46,642 bases of DNA from an uncultured Clostridia bacterium (GCA_947626975.1 CANQUF010000008.1:1-46642); one strand, 5' to 3'; numbered from the stretch's first letter, positions 1 through 8,711 are shown. Notes: generated from the sequence alone by a model not told the origin. Translations and numbers: made by a program.

Positions 1-73
1 TTTACATTAAATTTTCGTTACATAAATATTACAGCTTTTTAGAATTATTTTTAATTTCTTACTGAACTGTAAC
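1..73. repeat. Left copy of 73-bp terminal inverted repeat
   Basis: Bases 1-73 are the exact reverse complement of 46569-46641; identity stops at base 74. The repeat contains TTACAG/CTGTAA arms of its own. No reading frame is visible in it. Because the same sequence bounds both ends of the window in opposite orientation, it is most simply a dispersed repeat at which the assembly broke; it could also be a genuine pair of inverted repeats flanking a 46-kb segment. Confidence 0.9.
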
Positions 74-112
74 AATTCTTGAATTTTTTATTAATATTAA
101 TTTTTTAATTAC

Positions 113-141
113 TTGTTATTTGTAATATATAGTGCTATAAT
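113..141 (+). promoter_or_regulatory. Sigma-A-type promoter of queA
   Basis: TTGTTA at 113-118 and a perfect TATAAT at 136-141 are separated by 17 bp. The element lies about 50 bp upstream of the queA start and is the only good promoter in the leader. Confidence 0.7.
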
Positions 142-194
142 ATAATAATTGAAAAATTAATACACAAAAAAATTGGAAGGGAATGGTAATTAAT

Positions 195-1220
195 ATGAAA
201 ACAAGTGATTTTAATTATGACTTGCCTCATGAACTTATAGCACAAACACCATTAAAAAATAGACAGAAATCAAGAATGATGATATTGAATAAAGAAACTG
301 GAGAAATAAAGCATGAAATATTTGAAGATATTACTAAATATTTGCATGAAGGTGATACATTAGTTTTAAATAATACAAAAGTTATACCAGCTAGACTTTT
401 TGGACATAGAAAAGATAAGGAAGAGTCAATAGAAGTACTTTTATTAAAACAAATAGAAGGCGATAAGTGGGAAACTTTAGTAAAACCAGGGAAAAAAGCT
501 AAAATTGGTGAAAAAATAATATTTAAAGAAGATATGTTAATAGCAGAAGTTATAGACATACTTGATGATGGGCAAAGAATAATAAAGTTTAAATATGACG
601 GAATATTTAATGAAATACTAGATAAACTTGGTACTATGCCACTTCCACCATATATAACTGAAAAATTAGAAGATAAAGATAGATATCAAACAGTATACAG
701 TAAGATTCCAGGTTCTGCAGCAGCACCTACAGCAGGTTTGCATTTTACTGATAAAATATTAAAAGAAATAGAAAAAATGAATGTAAATATTGTATATGTA
801 ACATTGCATGTAGGGCTTGGAACTTTTAGACCTGTAAAAGTTGATGATGTACTTAATCATAAAATGCATAGTGAATATTTTATAATTGATAAAAAAGCAT
901 GTGATGTTATAAATAATACAAAAAAACAAGGAAAAAGGGTTATAGCCGTTGGAACAACATCATGTAGAGTATTAGAAAGTGCAACTGATGAGAATGGTAT
1001 AATACATGAAATGGAAAAAGAAACAGATATTTTTATTTATCCTGGATATAAATTTAAAATGATAGATGCTCTTTTAACTAATTTTCATTTACCAGAATCA
1101 ACTTTAATTATGTTAGTATCAGCATTTTCCACAAGAGAAAATATATTAAATGCATATAATATAGCAGTTAAAGAAAAATATAGATTTTTTAGTTTTGGAG
1201 ACTGTATGTTTATTAACTAA
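195..1220 (+). CDS. queA: S-adenosylmethionine:tRNA ribosyltransferase-isomerase QueA
   Basis: QueA transfers and isomerises the ribosyl moiety of AdoMet onto 7-aminomethyl-7-deazaguanine in tRNA, giving epoxyqueuosine. The 341-residue product matches the family's usual length and has its conserved blocks: [13 protein letters not shown] near the N-terminus, [10 protein letters not shown] and [11 protein letters not shown] in the middle, and [18 protein letters not shown] near the end. The ORF track starts at 183, but that ATG is only one base after the AAGGGA ribosome binding site; the ATG at 195 gives the family's usual start [11 protein letters not shown]. The usual partners ruvB and tgt are not in the window. 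It converges on the dCMP deaminase gene, with a shared hairpin terminator between them. Confidence 0.95.
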   Translation: MKTSDFNYDLPHELIAQTPLKNRQKSRMMILNKETGEIKHEIFEDITKYLHEGDTLVLNNTKVIPARLFGHRKDKEESIEVLLLKQIEGDKWETLVKPGKKAKIGEKIIFKEDMLIAEVIDILDDGQRIIKFKYDGIFNEILDKLGTMPLPPYITEKLEDKDRYQTVYSKIPGSAAAPTAGLHFTDKILKEIEKMNVNIVYVTLHVGLGTFRPVKVDDVLNHKMHSEYFIIDKKACDVINNTKKQGKRVIAVGTTSCRVLESATDENGIIHEMEKETDIFIYPGYKFKMIDALLTNFHLPESTLIMLVSAFSTRENILNAYNIAVKEKYRFFSFGDCMFIN

Positions 1221-1296
1221 ATTTTAAAACAAATATTATAGTGCCAAATGTACAATATTATATCTTATATTTAATTTAAAAAATATAAAAATATTA

Positions 1297-1331
1297 ATGC
1301 AAATATAATAAGTTGATTATTATATTTGCAT
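1297..1331. terminator. Bidirectional terminator between queA and dCMP deaminase
   Basis: A perfect 15-bp inverted repeat (ATGCAAATATAATAA and its complement) with a 5-base loop lies between the two convergent genes, followed by TTTTTAA on the plus strand. Confidence 0.8.
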
Positions 1332-1351
1332 TTTTAAAGTATATTATCTAA

Positions 1352-1819
1352 TTAAATTTTAAATATGAATTCTTTATTTACTTCTTTATACTTTTCATAG
1401 ATAACTCCAGCTTCATCAAACATTTTCATCGATATATTAGTTAATATATTTTTGCTATCTTTAATTTTAAGATATACTACTTTCTTAATTCCACTTGTAA
1501 TGATAAGCTTTGCACATTCATTGCAAGGAAATAGTGTAACATATAAAGTTGAATTATTTACACTATGTTTACAATGTAAAATCGCATTAGCTTCTGAATG
1601 GATTACTAAATTATGTTTTGTTTCGTCATTCCAATTTTCATCATTATCTTTTATTCCTACAGGCATGCCATTATAACCAAGAGATAAAATTTGATGATTA
1701 TTATCTACTATGCAAGAGCCAACTTGAGTTTTTGGGTCTTTTGATCTTGTAGCTATTGTTAGAGCAGTAAGCATAAAGTATGAATCCCAAGATAAGACAT
1801 CATTACGAAAATTATTCAT
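1352..1819 (-). CDS. dCMP deaminase (ComEB-like)
   Basis: A zinc-dependent deaminase converting dCMP to dUMP for thymidylate synthesis. The 155-residue protein has the catalytic HSEANAIL motif (zinc ligand His and catalytic Glu) and the PCNECAK motif with the two Cys ligands, as in the cytidine/deoxycytidylate deaminase family. GSCIVDNNHQILSLGYNG is the usual substrate-binding stretch. The ORF track starts at 1828, but that ATG overlaps the ribosome binding site (AAAGGATG); the ATG at 1819 is better spaced. Bacillus ComEB is of this family, hence the alternative name. It is a single gene, divergent from ssrA. Confidence 0.9.
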   Translation of the reverse strand: MNNFRNDVLSWDSYFMLTALTIATRSKDPKTQVGSCIVDNNHQILSLGYNGMPVGIKDNDENWNDETKHNLVIHSEANAILHCKHSVNNSTLYVTLFPCNECAKLIITSGIKKVVYLKIKDSKNILTNISMKMFDEAGVIYEKYKEVNKEFIFKI

Positions 1820-1941
1820 ATAAATCATCCTTTCAATTTTTTTAGGATTATAAAATTTTTTTGTATTATATCATCAATTTATAAATATATCAATATTTAT
1901 GTACTTTTTTGTTTTTTAATTATTAACATTACTCATACATA

Positions 1942-1970
1942 TTTACATACAATATAAAAAATGGTATAAT
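1942..1970 (+). promoter_or_regulatory. Promoter of ssrA (tmRNA)
   Basis: TTTACA at 1942-1947, a 17-bp spacer and TATAAT at 1965-1970, ending 16 bases before the mature tmRNA 5' end. The spacer and boxes closely resemble the promoters of the repeat-protein genes at 33-37 kb. Confidence 0.8.
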
Positions 1971-1986
1971 ATATATATGTATATTT

Positions 1987-2346
1987 GGGGGCGTTAGGTT
2001 TTCGACGGATATACATAAAATATAATAAGCGAGTAGTGGACTCTCGTTGGCCACTTTAATCATCGAGAATTAAATTTTAAACGCTGATAGAAATGAATTA
2101 GCATTAGCTGCCTAAGTTGCGGCTATGTCTAGTATAGTCTTGCTAGAGGATTATATATAGGCATCGAATTATCTAGCTTTAACAAATCTAATTATTAATC
2201 ACGAATTAGAGGGTATTGTTGTGATTACACTATTTACTTTTTTGTAAATATTTAAGGTAAATAGCAAGTTTTAAATATTTACTACACTCGTAGAAAATTA
2301 TATTTTTGGTATTCGGACATGGGTTCAATTCCCATCGCCTCCACCA
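1987..2346 (+). ncRNA. ssrA: Transfer-messenger RNA (tmRNA)
   Basis: tmRNA rescues stalled ribosomes and tags the nascent peptide for proteolysis. The 5' end GGGGGCG pairs with CGCCTCC near the 3' end as the seven-pair acceptor stem, followed by A and an encoded CCA. The GTTAGGTTTTCGACGG block after the 5' stem and GGGTTCAATTCCC near the 3' end (T-arm) are the tRNA-like domain hallmarks. The tag frame starts at GCT (2083) and reads ADRNELALAA, then TAA (2113-2115). The LALAA ending is the expected ClpXP-type degron. The RNA is about 360 nt, one-piece, and not permuted. Confidence 0.96.
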
Positions 2347-2383
2347 ACGACGTATCTGTTCGAACTAATAAAACAGATAAATA

Positions 2384-2420
2384 AAAATATCATTCTGAAA
2401 AAGAATGATATTTTTTTAGT
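2384..2420 (+). terminator. Terminator of ssrA
   Basis: An A-rich stem (AATATCATTCT, loop GAAAA, AGAATGATATT) followed by a T-run lies 40 bases after the CCA end. Confidence 0.85.
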
Positions 2421-2737
2421 TTTGTTTTCAGTATGTACTATTACATCATCCTTCGAGTTTTGTACCATTGGTCAGAACTCAAGAGGAGAATGATTTAGTT
2501 AAGTACACTAATTTTATTATTTTTGTTCAATATTATTACTTTCAGTGGATAGATAAGTAGAAAATCAATTATTAATTTTTCAGTATACTATAAAATGCAT
2601 TATATATTAAGTTTATATATCAATAGTTTAAGATAACATATTGATATATGAATAAAGATATGATATGATATAATTAATTTATAATTTAATTATTTTGTAA
2701 ACTTAAAACAGTAATTTGTTATTAAAGGAGGGCTAAT
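2421..2737. other. Non-coding stretch downstream of ssrA
   Basis: About 317 bases with no open frame. The only structure I see is a GC-richer segment around 2455-2485 with GAGTT/AACTC arms, followed by a ribosome-binding-site-like AGAGGAG and an ATG that runs straight into a stop. This looks like debris. The last 12 bases carry the AAAGGAGGG ribosome binding site of the next reading frame. Confidence 0.5.
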
Positions 2738-3060
2738 ATGATTTGGTTAAAAGAAAATCAAAAACTAGCAGGATATGTACCTATTTTAAAAAAAGATTAC
2801 AACGAAAAAGAGATACGGCAGATGAGTGAATACCACTGCTATCAAGGTTGGTCAGCATTGTCAAGATTTGTTATGAAAATTCAAGGAATAGAATTTGTAT
2901 GTCATTATGGCTTTGCTGATTCATTAATAGTTGAAACTAAAAGACTAGTAGATATTGTTTTTAATTTTGATTTTGAATGGACAAATCTCATCTGTTTGCT
3001 AATGTTGATGAATCTATTACAAAAAAATATATGAAAAAAGGGAAACAAAGACAAGATTAG
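2738..3060 (+). pseudogene. Unrecognised small gene, probably frameshifted near its end
   Basis: The ORF of 98 codons has a very strong ribosome binding site (AAAGGAGGG) and starts MIWLKENQKLAGYVPILKK. I do not recognise the family. Up to FNFDFEWTN the frame looks like a soluble mixed protein; the last fifteen residues (LICLLMLMNLLQKNI) change character. In the +1 frame the same DNA reads HLFANVDESITKKYMKKGKQRQD and stops at 3060, which is a more natural polar C-terminus, so I suspect a one-base indel near 2985. It lies in a patch with other broken genes and is followed by a strong terminator. An intact gene that really ends at 3034 cannot be excluded. Confidence 0.45.
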
Positions 3061-3122
3061 AAAAAGATTAGAAATGAGAAACTAATAATCTATTATGCTC
3101 GATTGCCATAATTTGTGTAATC

Positions 3123-3175
3123 AAATATATGAAAGACAAGATGTAAAAACTTCTTATCTTTCATATATTTTTGTA
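3123..3175 (+). terminator. Strong hairpin terminator
   Basis: A perfect 14-bp inverted repeat (AAATATATGAAAGA / TCTTTCATATATTT) with a 20-base loop, followed by TTG and T-rich sequence; it ends the unit that starts at 2738. Confidence 0.75.
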
Positions 3176-3249
3176 ATAATATTATTATCTTCTAATGTTT
3201 TATAATAACAAATAAATAATAAAAATATTTAGAAATGGAGATGATATTG

Positions 3250-4069
3250 TTGAGAAAAATTGATAAAAATAATAAATCATTTGAAGATATCAAACACATT
3301 GATGAAAATGGAGTTGAATTTTGGTATGCTAGAGAACTTATGCCTGTTTTACAATATTCAAATTGGCAAAATTTTGAAAAAATAATTGATAAAGCTAAAA
3401 TCTCTTGTGAAAATAGTAGTATTAGTGTGTTTGAACATTTTATTGACGTCAGTAAGTTGTCAAAACGTGCTAATAATGCAGAAGTTAAAATTAGAGATTA
3501 TAAATTAACTCGTTATGCTTGTTATCTAATAGCACAAAATGGAGATAGTAGAAAAAAGGTTATAGCTTTGGCACAAACATATTTTGCAGTTCAAACCAGA
3601 AAACAGGAAATTACTGAAAAGGAATATTGTATACTGACAGAAGATGAAAAAAGATTTTATCAAAGAAATTTAACACGAAAAGGAAATTATTCACTAAATC
3701 AAACAGCTAAAAAAGCAGGCGTAAAAATTTTGATAAATTCCACAATAGCGGATATAAAGGTTTATATAATGGAGAAACGGCTGATGATATTGCTAAAAGA
3801 AAGGGACTAAGATATAGAGAAAATATATTAGATAATATGGGAAGTGATGAGTTAATTGCAAATTTATTTAGAATTTCTCAAACAGGACAAAATTAAAGAA
3901 AGATAACATACAGACAGAAAAAGAAGCTAATAAAACTCATTATAATATTGGTAAAAATATTAGAGAAGTAATAGCTAAAAATGGTGGAACTATGCCAGAA
4001 GATTTGCCAACACCTAAAAAAAGTTTAAAACAATTGGAAAAGGAAAATAATAAAAAATTGAAAAAATAA
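3250..4069 (+). pseudogene. dinD: dinD-like gene broken by two frameshifts
   Basis: DinD is an SOS-induced protein that in E. coli acts on RecA filaments. The N-terminal part has the family pattern: FEDIKHIDENGVEFWYAREL, YSNWQNFEKIIDKAK, then DYKLTRYACYLIAQNGDSRK. After KKAGVK (about 3727) the frame is lost; one base out, it continues as FDKFHNSGYKGLYNGETADD through GSDELIANLFRISQTGQN to a stop near 3895. A second shift gives KLKKDNIQTEKEANKTHYNIG and NGGTMPEDLPTPKKSL, ending at 4069. All three pieces are the usual DinD segments in order, so this is one gene with two indels. The TTG at 3250 has GGAG nine bases upstream. No LexA box is obvious. Confidence 0.85.
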
Positions 4070-4165
4070 TTAAAAATCTTACTGTATAAATTATTTTTTA
4101 TATAATATAGTAATCTAGTATTTAGATGTAATTAATAAAAACTATTATGACTGATGAATGCTATA

Positions 4166-4327
4166 ATGAAATTAAAAGGTTATAAAATTGATGAAGTATA
4201 TAAAATTATGAAAACTAAGGCTAATAAAAAGGGAGCTTTTAACGATAAAATTTATTTAGAATATGTTGATGAGGAAAAAAGAAACATAGAAGAAGAAAAA
4301 GAATTAAATAAAAAATTTAGAAAGTAA
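4166..4327 (+). pseudogene. C-terminal remnant of a MazG-like phosphoribosyl-ATP pyrophosphohydrolase-family protein
   Basis: A 53-codon frame too short for the ORF track. It reads MKLKGYKIDEVYKIMKTKAN, then KKGAFNDKIYLEYVDEEKRN and a charged tail. The KRGGF-K-I-LEYV style ending is typical of the small MazG-like proteins described as phosphoribosyl-ATP pyrophosphohydrolase-like, which normally begin with a KLVRDKIPEII segment about 60 residues earlier. That N-terminal part is absent and no ribosome binding site precedes the ATG, so I read it as a truncated remnant. It immediately precedes the Nudix gene, and both families hydrolyse nucleoside polyphosphates. Confidence 0.5.
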
Positions 4328-4349
4328 TAATAATTAAGGAGGGTTATAT

Positions 4350-4775
4350 ATGCGAAAATTAAATTTAATAGTAGTATTTAGTAAAAACTTAGATAAGACA
4401 CTTTTTTGTATTAGAGCAAAAGAACCATATAAAGGTTTATATAATTTTGTAGGTGGAAAAGTAGAGGAAGGAGAAACTAATGATGAAGCTGCATATAGAG
4501 AATTATTTGAAGAAACAGGAATAACACGTGATGATATAGAATTAGAACATTTTATGGATTTAAATTACTTTAAATATGAAAATAATTTACAAGTATATTA
4601 TGGTATATTAAGGCATGATGTGACTTTAGTTGAAGAAAAAAATAAGCTGGAATGGGTTGTAATAAATGATGAGTTACTAAATAATGAAAAGTTTGCAGGA
4701 AATTATAATGTTCCTCATATAATAAAGCAAATTAAAGTTTATTTAAAAAATGGAACTGGAATTGATAAATATTAG
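4350..4775 (+). CDS. Nudix hydrolase (MutT/8-oxo-dGTP diphosphatase-like)
   Basis: A 141-residue protein of the size of a single Nudix domain. The Nudix box is complete: GGKVEEGETNDEAAYRELFEETGI, matching G-x5-E-x7-RE-U-x-EE-x-G-U with all the metal-binding glutamates. Such enzymes cleave nucleoside diphosphates linked to another moiety; the substrate cannot be told from sequence, though MutT-like dNTP sanitation is usual for this form. The start has a strong AAGGAGGG ribosome binding site. It is the only clearly intact gene in the decayed patch between ssrA and the MBL gene, and a hairpin terminator follows it. Confidence 0.85.
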   Translation: MRKLNLIVVFSKNLDKTLFCIRAKEPYKGLYNFVGGKVEEGETNDEAAYRELFEETGITRDDIELEHFMDLNYFKYENNLQVYYGILRHDVTLVEEKNKLEWVVINDELLNNEKFAGNYNVPHIIKQIKVYLKNGTGIDKY

Positions 4776-4823
4776 AAATATGTATGTAATAAAGTACTTG
4801 ATATAAATAAATTAAAAAAATAT

Positions 4824-4862
4824 AAAGGATGAAATTACTTAAAAAGTTTTCATTCTTTTTTG
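4824..4862 (+). terminator. Terminator after the Nudix gene
   Basis: An 11-bp stem (AAAGGATGAAA with TTTCATTCTTT, one G-T pair) followed by a run of T. Confidence 0.75.
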
Positions 4863-5125
4863 TTTTTTCTAAAATATAAAGTCTAAATTATACTATAAAA
4901 GTCTTGAAATTTATAGTTCTATATGTTAGTATATAATTGTTCATATAAGATTTATTTACTATGCTTTTATGGAAATTTTATGTCAAAAATTAATTTCTAA
5001 TAGAGGTAGATATTATAAGTAAAATATAGTCTTACAAATTTTAAATATAATATGCAAAAAAAATATGAAGCAAATACAGAAAAAAATTAAATATACTTTA
5101 AATAAAATTAATGAGGTGAAAAGAT
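4863..5125. other. Non-coding stretch before the small membrane gene
   Basis: No convincing gene. The ORF track frame at 5065 begins here but lacks a ribosome binding site and is out of frame with the better membrane-protein reading that starts at 5126 behind a GAGGTG site. No consensus promoter with both boxes stood out. Confidence 0.5.
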
Positions 5126-5546
5126 ATGTTTATATGCGCTTGTATAATAGCAATTATTTTTATTATTGCTTTAGTTATCATTTTATTATTAAAAAAAATA
5201 ATTTCAAAAAAGTTTTTTGTTATAATTATAGTTTCAATAGTAGCAGCAAGCATTTGTCGGAGTATTAATATTAAATGGATATAAGTTGATATTTAATAAT
5301 AAAAATGAAGTTGATTTAGAAAAGAGAAAAATGGTAGAAAATTATATAAATGAAACTTACAATAAAGAATTAAAAATTACAAAGTCAGAATTTGTATATA
5401 ATGCAGAAGGTTTCACTGGTGGACTATTTATGTATTATTTTGAAATGAAAGATAAAAATAATGAGAAATTTTCTGTAAGATATATGGAGTATTCTGATTT
5501 AAATGAAAGTACTTTACAGTATATAGAATTTAATCCAATAAATTGA
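5126..5546 (+). pseudogene. Small membrane-anchored protein gene with a frameshift
   Basis: ATG 5126 follows a good GAGGTG ribosome binding site and reads MFICACIIAIIFIIALVIIL, a membrane segment, then a second hydrophobic stretch FFVIIIVSIVAAS. The frame then stops at 5284. One base over, from about 5258, the DNA reads VGVLILNGYKLIFNNKNEVD and runs on through ENYINETYNKELKITKSEFV to the stop at 5546, which is the 86-codon ORF in the track. Together they would make a roughly 140-residue protein with two N-terminal membrane segments and a small polar domain, reminiscent of DUF3139-type proteins (weak resemblance). A single extra T in ATTTG would explain the break; a sequencing error is the alternative. 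Confidence 0.55.
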
Positions 5547-5592
5547 AATTATAAAGTTTTATAATCTATTAAAGTTATAAGGAGTTGATAAA

Positions 5593-6216
5593 ATGTTAGA
5601 AAATGTAAATGTGTTATATCATTCGTCAATTGTCCTAAAGGATTATATATATATAGATCCATATAAAATAAAAAATGAAATACATAATGCCAAGTATGTA
5701 TTTATTACTCATTCACATTATGATCATTTTGATATAGAAGATATTAAAAAAGTGATGAATGATAAAACTGTTTTTTTTGTTACAAAAGATTGTAGAGAAA
5801 ATTTAATTAAAATAGGAGTAAATAGTAGTAATATAAAATGTGTATTTCCAAATGAAAAATATAAATTAGACGATATTATGATACAAACAGTAAGGGCATA
5901 TAATGTTAATAAAGAATTCCATAAAAAAGATAATGATTGGGTAGGTTATATAATTACAATAGATAATATAAGATATTTTATACCAGGTGATACTGATATA
6001 AATGAACATAATAAAAATATAAAATGTGATGTGCTATTTGTACCTATTGGAGGAACATATACTATGGATTACATAGAAGGTGCAAAATTTGCAAATGGTA
6101 TAAAACCAAAATATGTAATTCCAATTCATTATAATAGTATAGTTGGTACAAAAGAAGATGGAGATAAATTTAAGAGTTTATTAGATAGTAATATAAAATG
6201 TTATATTTATTTGTAA
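5593..6216 (+). CDS. MBL-fold metal-dependent hydrolase
   Basis: A 207-residue metallo-beta-lactamase-fold protein. THSHYDHFD gives the H-x-H-x-D-H metal motif, FIPGDTDIN supplies the bridging Asp, and VIPIHYNS the C-terminal His. The overall form is that of the small UPF0173/UlaG-like hydrolases; the substrate cannot be assigned. It has an AAGGAG ribosome binding site and ends 16 bases before radA, so the two are probably cotranscribed. Its association with radA-disA may be only positional. Confidence 0.85.
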   Translation: MLENVNVLYHSSIVLKDYIYIDPYKIKNEIHNAKYVFITHSHYDHFDIEDIKKVMNDKTVFFVTKDCRENLIKIGVNSSNIKCVFPNEKYKLDDIMIQTVRAYNVNKEFHKKDNDWVGYIITIDNIRYFIPGDTDINEHNKNIKCDVLFVPIGGTYTMDYIEGAKFANGIKPKYVIPIHYNSIVGTKEDGDKFKSLLDSNIKCYIYL

Positions 6217-6232
6217 TAAAAAAGGAGAGAAT

Positions 6233-7615
6233 ATGGCAACAAGTTCAGTATTTTTTTGTAAAGAGTGTGGCTATGAATCGGCAAAATGGCTAGGTAAATG
6301 TCCGGGATGTAATAATTGGAATAGTTTTGTTGAAGAAAAAATATCAAAAAAAGTATCATCAAGTAATAATTCTAATAGATCATTTTCTAGAACTTTTGAT
6401 AACAATTCTGACGTAAAGAAATTAAATGAGATAACAGTATCAAAGACCACAAGATTAGATACAGGATATGAAGAATTAAATAGGGTATTTGGTGGTGGAA
6501 TAGTAGAAGGTTCACTTACACTTTTAGGAGGAGAGCCTGGAATTGGTAAATCAACTTTAATAATGCAAGTATGCAATAATTTATCAAAAAATGGAAATGT
6601 TCTTTATGTATCAGGTGAAGAATCAGAAGTACAAGTAAAACTAAGGGCAGATAGATTAAATGTAAATTCTAATAATATATATTTTTTAAGTGAAACTAAT
6701 ATATCACAAATTGAAGATAATATTGATAAAATTAAGCCTAAATTTTGTATAATAGATTCTATTCAGACAATGTATGATGAAGAAATATCGTCAGTTCCTG
6801 GAAGTGTTTCTCAAGTAAAAGAAGTTACTGCAAGATTAATGTATCTTGCAAAAAGAGGGGGCATTACAGTAATTGTGATAGGACATGTTACAAAAGATGG
6901 TACTATAGCAGGTCCAAGAATTTTAGAACATATGGTAGATACAGTTATATATATTGAAGGAGAAAGATTTTTTACTCATAGAATTATACGTAGTGTAAAA
7001 AATAGATTTGGATCTACTAATGAGATTGGAATATTTAATATGCAAGATATAGGTATGGTAGAAGTAAAAAATATGTCAGAGGTATTTTTATCTGATAGTA
7101 TAAAAAATTTACCCGGTACAGCTATTGTAGCAACTGTGGAAGGTACTTCTACGATATTACTTGAAGTTCAAGCATTAACTACTCATTCATATTATAATAT
7201 GCCAAGGAGAGTTTCAAATGGGATAGATTTTAACAGATTAAATATGATAATTGCAGTTCTTGAAAAGAGATGTAATTTATCACTTGGAACTCAAGATATA
7301 TATGTAAATATAATTGGTGGAATGAAAGTAGACGAACCAGCAGCTGATCTTGCAATTGCTATGGCCATTATATCAAATTATAAAAATATAATGATAGATC
7401 CAAAAATGGTGTTTATAGGTGAAATTGGTCTTACAGGTGAAGTTAGAAGTGTAACTAATTTTGAAAAAAGAGTAAAAGAAATTTCAAAAATGGGGTATAA
7501 TCAGATATATGCAAATAAAAGACAAATAAATAATATAAAAGAAGAAATAAAAAAGTTAAATATTAAACTTATTGGAATAGCTACAATAGATGAAGCTATT
7601 TTAAGTATTAAATAA
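6233..7615 (+). CDS. radA: DNA repair protein RadA (Sms)
   Basis: RadA is a RecA-family ATPase and branch-migration helicase that works with RecA in recombinational repair and transformation. The 460-residue protein has all parts in order: an N-terminal zinc finger (CKECGYESAKWLGKCPGC), a RecA-like core with Walker A GGEPGIGKST near residue 100, the RadA-specific KNRFGST motif near 256, and a C-terminal Lon-protease-like domain from about residue 300. An AAGGAGAG ribosome binding site precedes the start. It is followed after 25 bases by disA, the classical Firmicute arrangement; in Bacillus, RadA interacts with DisA and modulates its c-di-AMP synthesis. Confidence 0.97.
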   Translation: MATSSVFFCKECGYESAKWLGKCPGCNNWNSFVEEKISKKVSSSNNSNRSFSRTFDNNSDVKKLNEITVSKTTRLDTGYEELNRVFGGGIVEGSLTLLGGEPGIGKSTLIMQVCNNLSKNGNVLYVSGEESEVQVKLRADRLNVNSNNIYFLSETNISQIEDNIDKIKPKFCIIDSIQTMYDEEISSVPGSVSQVKEVTARLMYLAKRGGITVIVIGHVTKDGTIAGPRILEHMVDTVIYIEGERFFTHRIIRSVKNRFGSTNEIGIFNMQDIGMVEVKNMSEVFLSDSIKNLPGTAIVATVEGTSTILLEVQALTTHSYYNMPRRVSNGIDFNRLNMIIAVLEKRCNLSLGTQDIYVNIIGGMKVDEPAADLAIAMAIISNYKNIMIDPKMVFIGEIGLTGEVRSVTNFEKRVKEISKMGYNQIYANKRQINNIKEEIKKLNIKLIGIATIDEAILSIK

Positions 7616-7640
7616 ATATAAAAAATAGGGGTGATAAAAT

Positions 7641-8711
7641 ATGAGCGATGAAAAATTAGATATTTTAAGACTAATTGCCCCTGGCACAGCACTTCGTGAA
7701 GGACTTGAAAATATTTTAAAAGCTAAGTCAGGAGCTCTTATTGTTATATCAGATAGTGAAGAAGTAATGAAAATAGCTGATGGTGGATTTTGTATAAACC
7801 AAGAATTTACACCAGCTAGTATATATGAACTTGCAAAAATGGATGGTGCCATACTTGTTAGCCGTGATTTAAAGAAAATATATATGGCAAATGTTCAATT
7901 AAATCCAGATTATACAATATCTACTAAAGAAACTGGTACAAGGCATAGAACAGCAGAACGTGTTGCAAAGCAAACAAATGAGCTTGTTATAAGTATATCA
8001 GAAAGGCGTGGAATTATAACTATATTTAAAGGTGAATTTAGATATGTAATTAATGAAACTTCAGCTGTAATAATGCGTGCAAATCAAACTTTAGAAGCTT
8101 TAGAAAAATATAAAGTAGTATTTGATAATATGCTAAACATATTAAGTGAACATGAATTTGACGATATAGTAACTCTTGAAACAGTGGCTAATTCTATATA
8201 TCGTAGTGAAATAATAATGAGAATGAAATCTGAAGTAGAAAGAAATATAATAGAACTTGGAGATGAAGGAAGACTTGTAAATATGCAATTAGAAGAATTA
8301 ATAGCAAATGTAGAACAAGAAGAAAAACATATAATACAAGATTATATGGTAATAAAGAAAAAAGGTAAAACAACTCCAGACTTAATATTAAAAGAAATAA
8401 GAAAATTGGAAAAGAAAGATTTAATTATAGCTGAAAAAATAATAAAATTACTAGGTTATGAAATAACACCTGAAATACTTGATCTTAATGTATCACCAAG
8501 GGGATATAGAATTTTATCAAAAGTACCAAAAATGCCAGCTTCAATAATAGAAAAGACAATAGCAAGCTTTGGTAGTTTACAAGGTATATGTTCTGCTTCG
8601 ATTGAAGCTTTAGATGATGTTGAAGGAATAGGAGAGATAAGAGCAAGAATAATTAATCAATCTTTAAAAAGATTTCAAGAACAATATCTCCTTAGAGGGT
8701 ATGTTATTTAG
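7641..8711 (+). CDS. disA: DNA integrity scanning protein DisA, diadenylate cyclase
   Basis: DisA makes cyclic di-AMP from two ATP and pauses this activity at branched DNA. The 356-residue protein matches the family length. The N-terminal DAC domain shows MDGAILVS (DGA motif) and GTRHRTAERV (RHR motif), the two ATP-binding signatures; a helical spine follows; the C-terminus carries a helix-hairpin-helix region (ASFGSLQGICSASIEALDDV, then EGIGEIRARII). The start has GGGGTG ahead of it. It lies in the radA operon, while carD downstream has its own promoter. Confidence 0.97.
   Translation: MSDEKLDILRLIAPGTALREGLENILKAKSGALIVISDSEEVMKIADGGFCINQEFTPASIYELAKMDGAILVSRDLKKIYMANVQLNPDYTISTKETGTRHRTAERVAKQTNELVISISERRGIITIFKGEFRYVINETSAVIMRANQTLEALEKYKVVFDNMLNILSEHEFDDIVTLETVANSIYRSEIIMRMKSEVERNIIELGDEGRLVNMQLEELIANVEQEEKHIIQDYMVIKKKGKTTPDLILKEIRKLEKKDLIIAEKIIKLLGYEITPEILDLNVSPRGYRILSKVPKMPASIIEKTIASFGSLQGICSASIEALDDVEGIGEIRARIINQSLKRFQEQYLLRGYVI

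Noticed and set aside
2347-4349. A second tmRNA 3' end marking an attachment site
   Set aside because: I looked for GGGTTCAATTCCC and CGCCTCCACCA downstream and saw no copy.
5065-5268. 67-codon ORF in the track
   Set aside because: It lacks a ribosome binding site and is a different frame of the membrane-protein gene that starts at 5126 behind GAGGTG.
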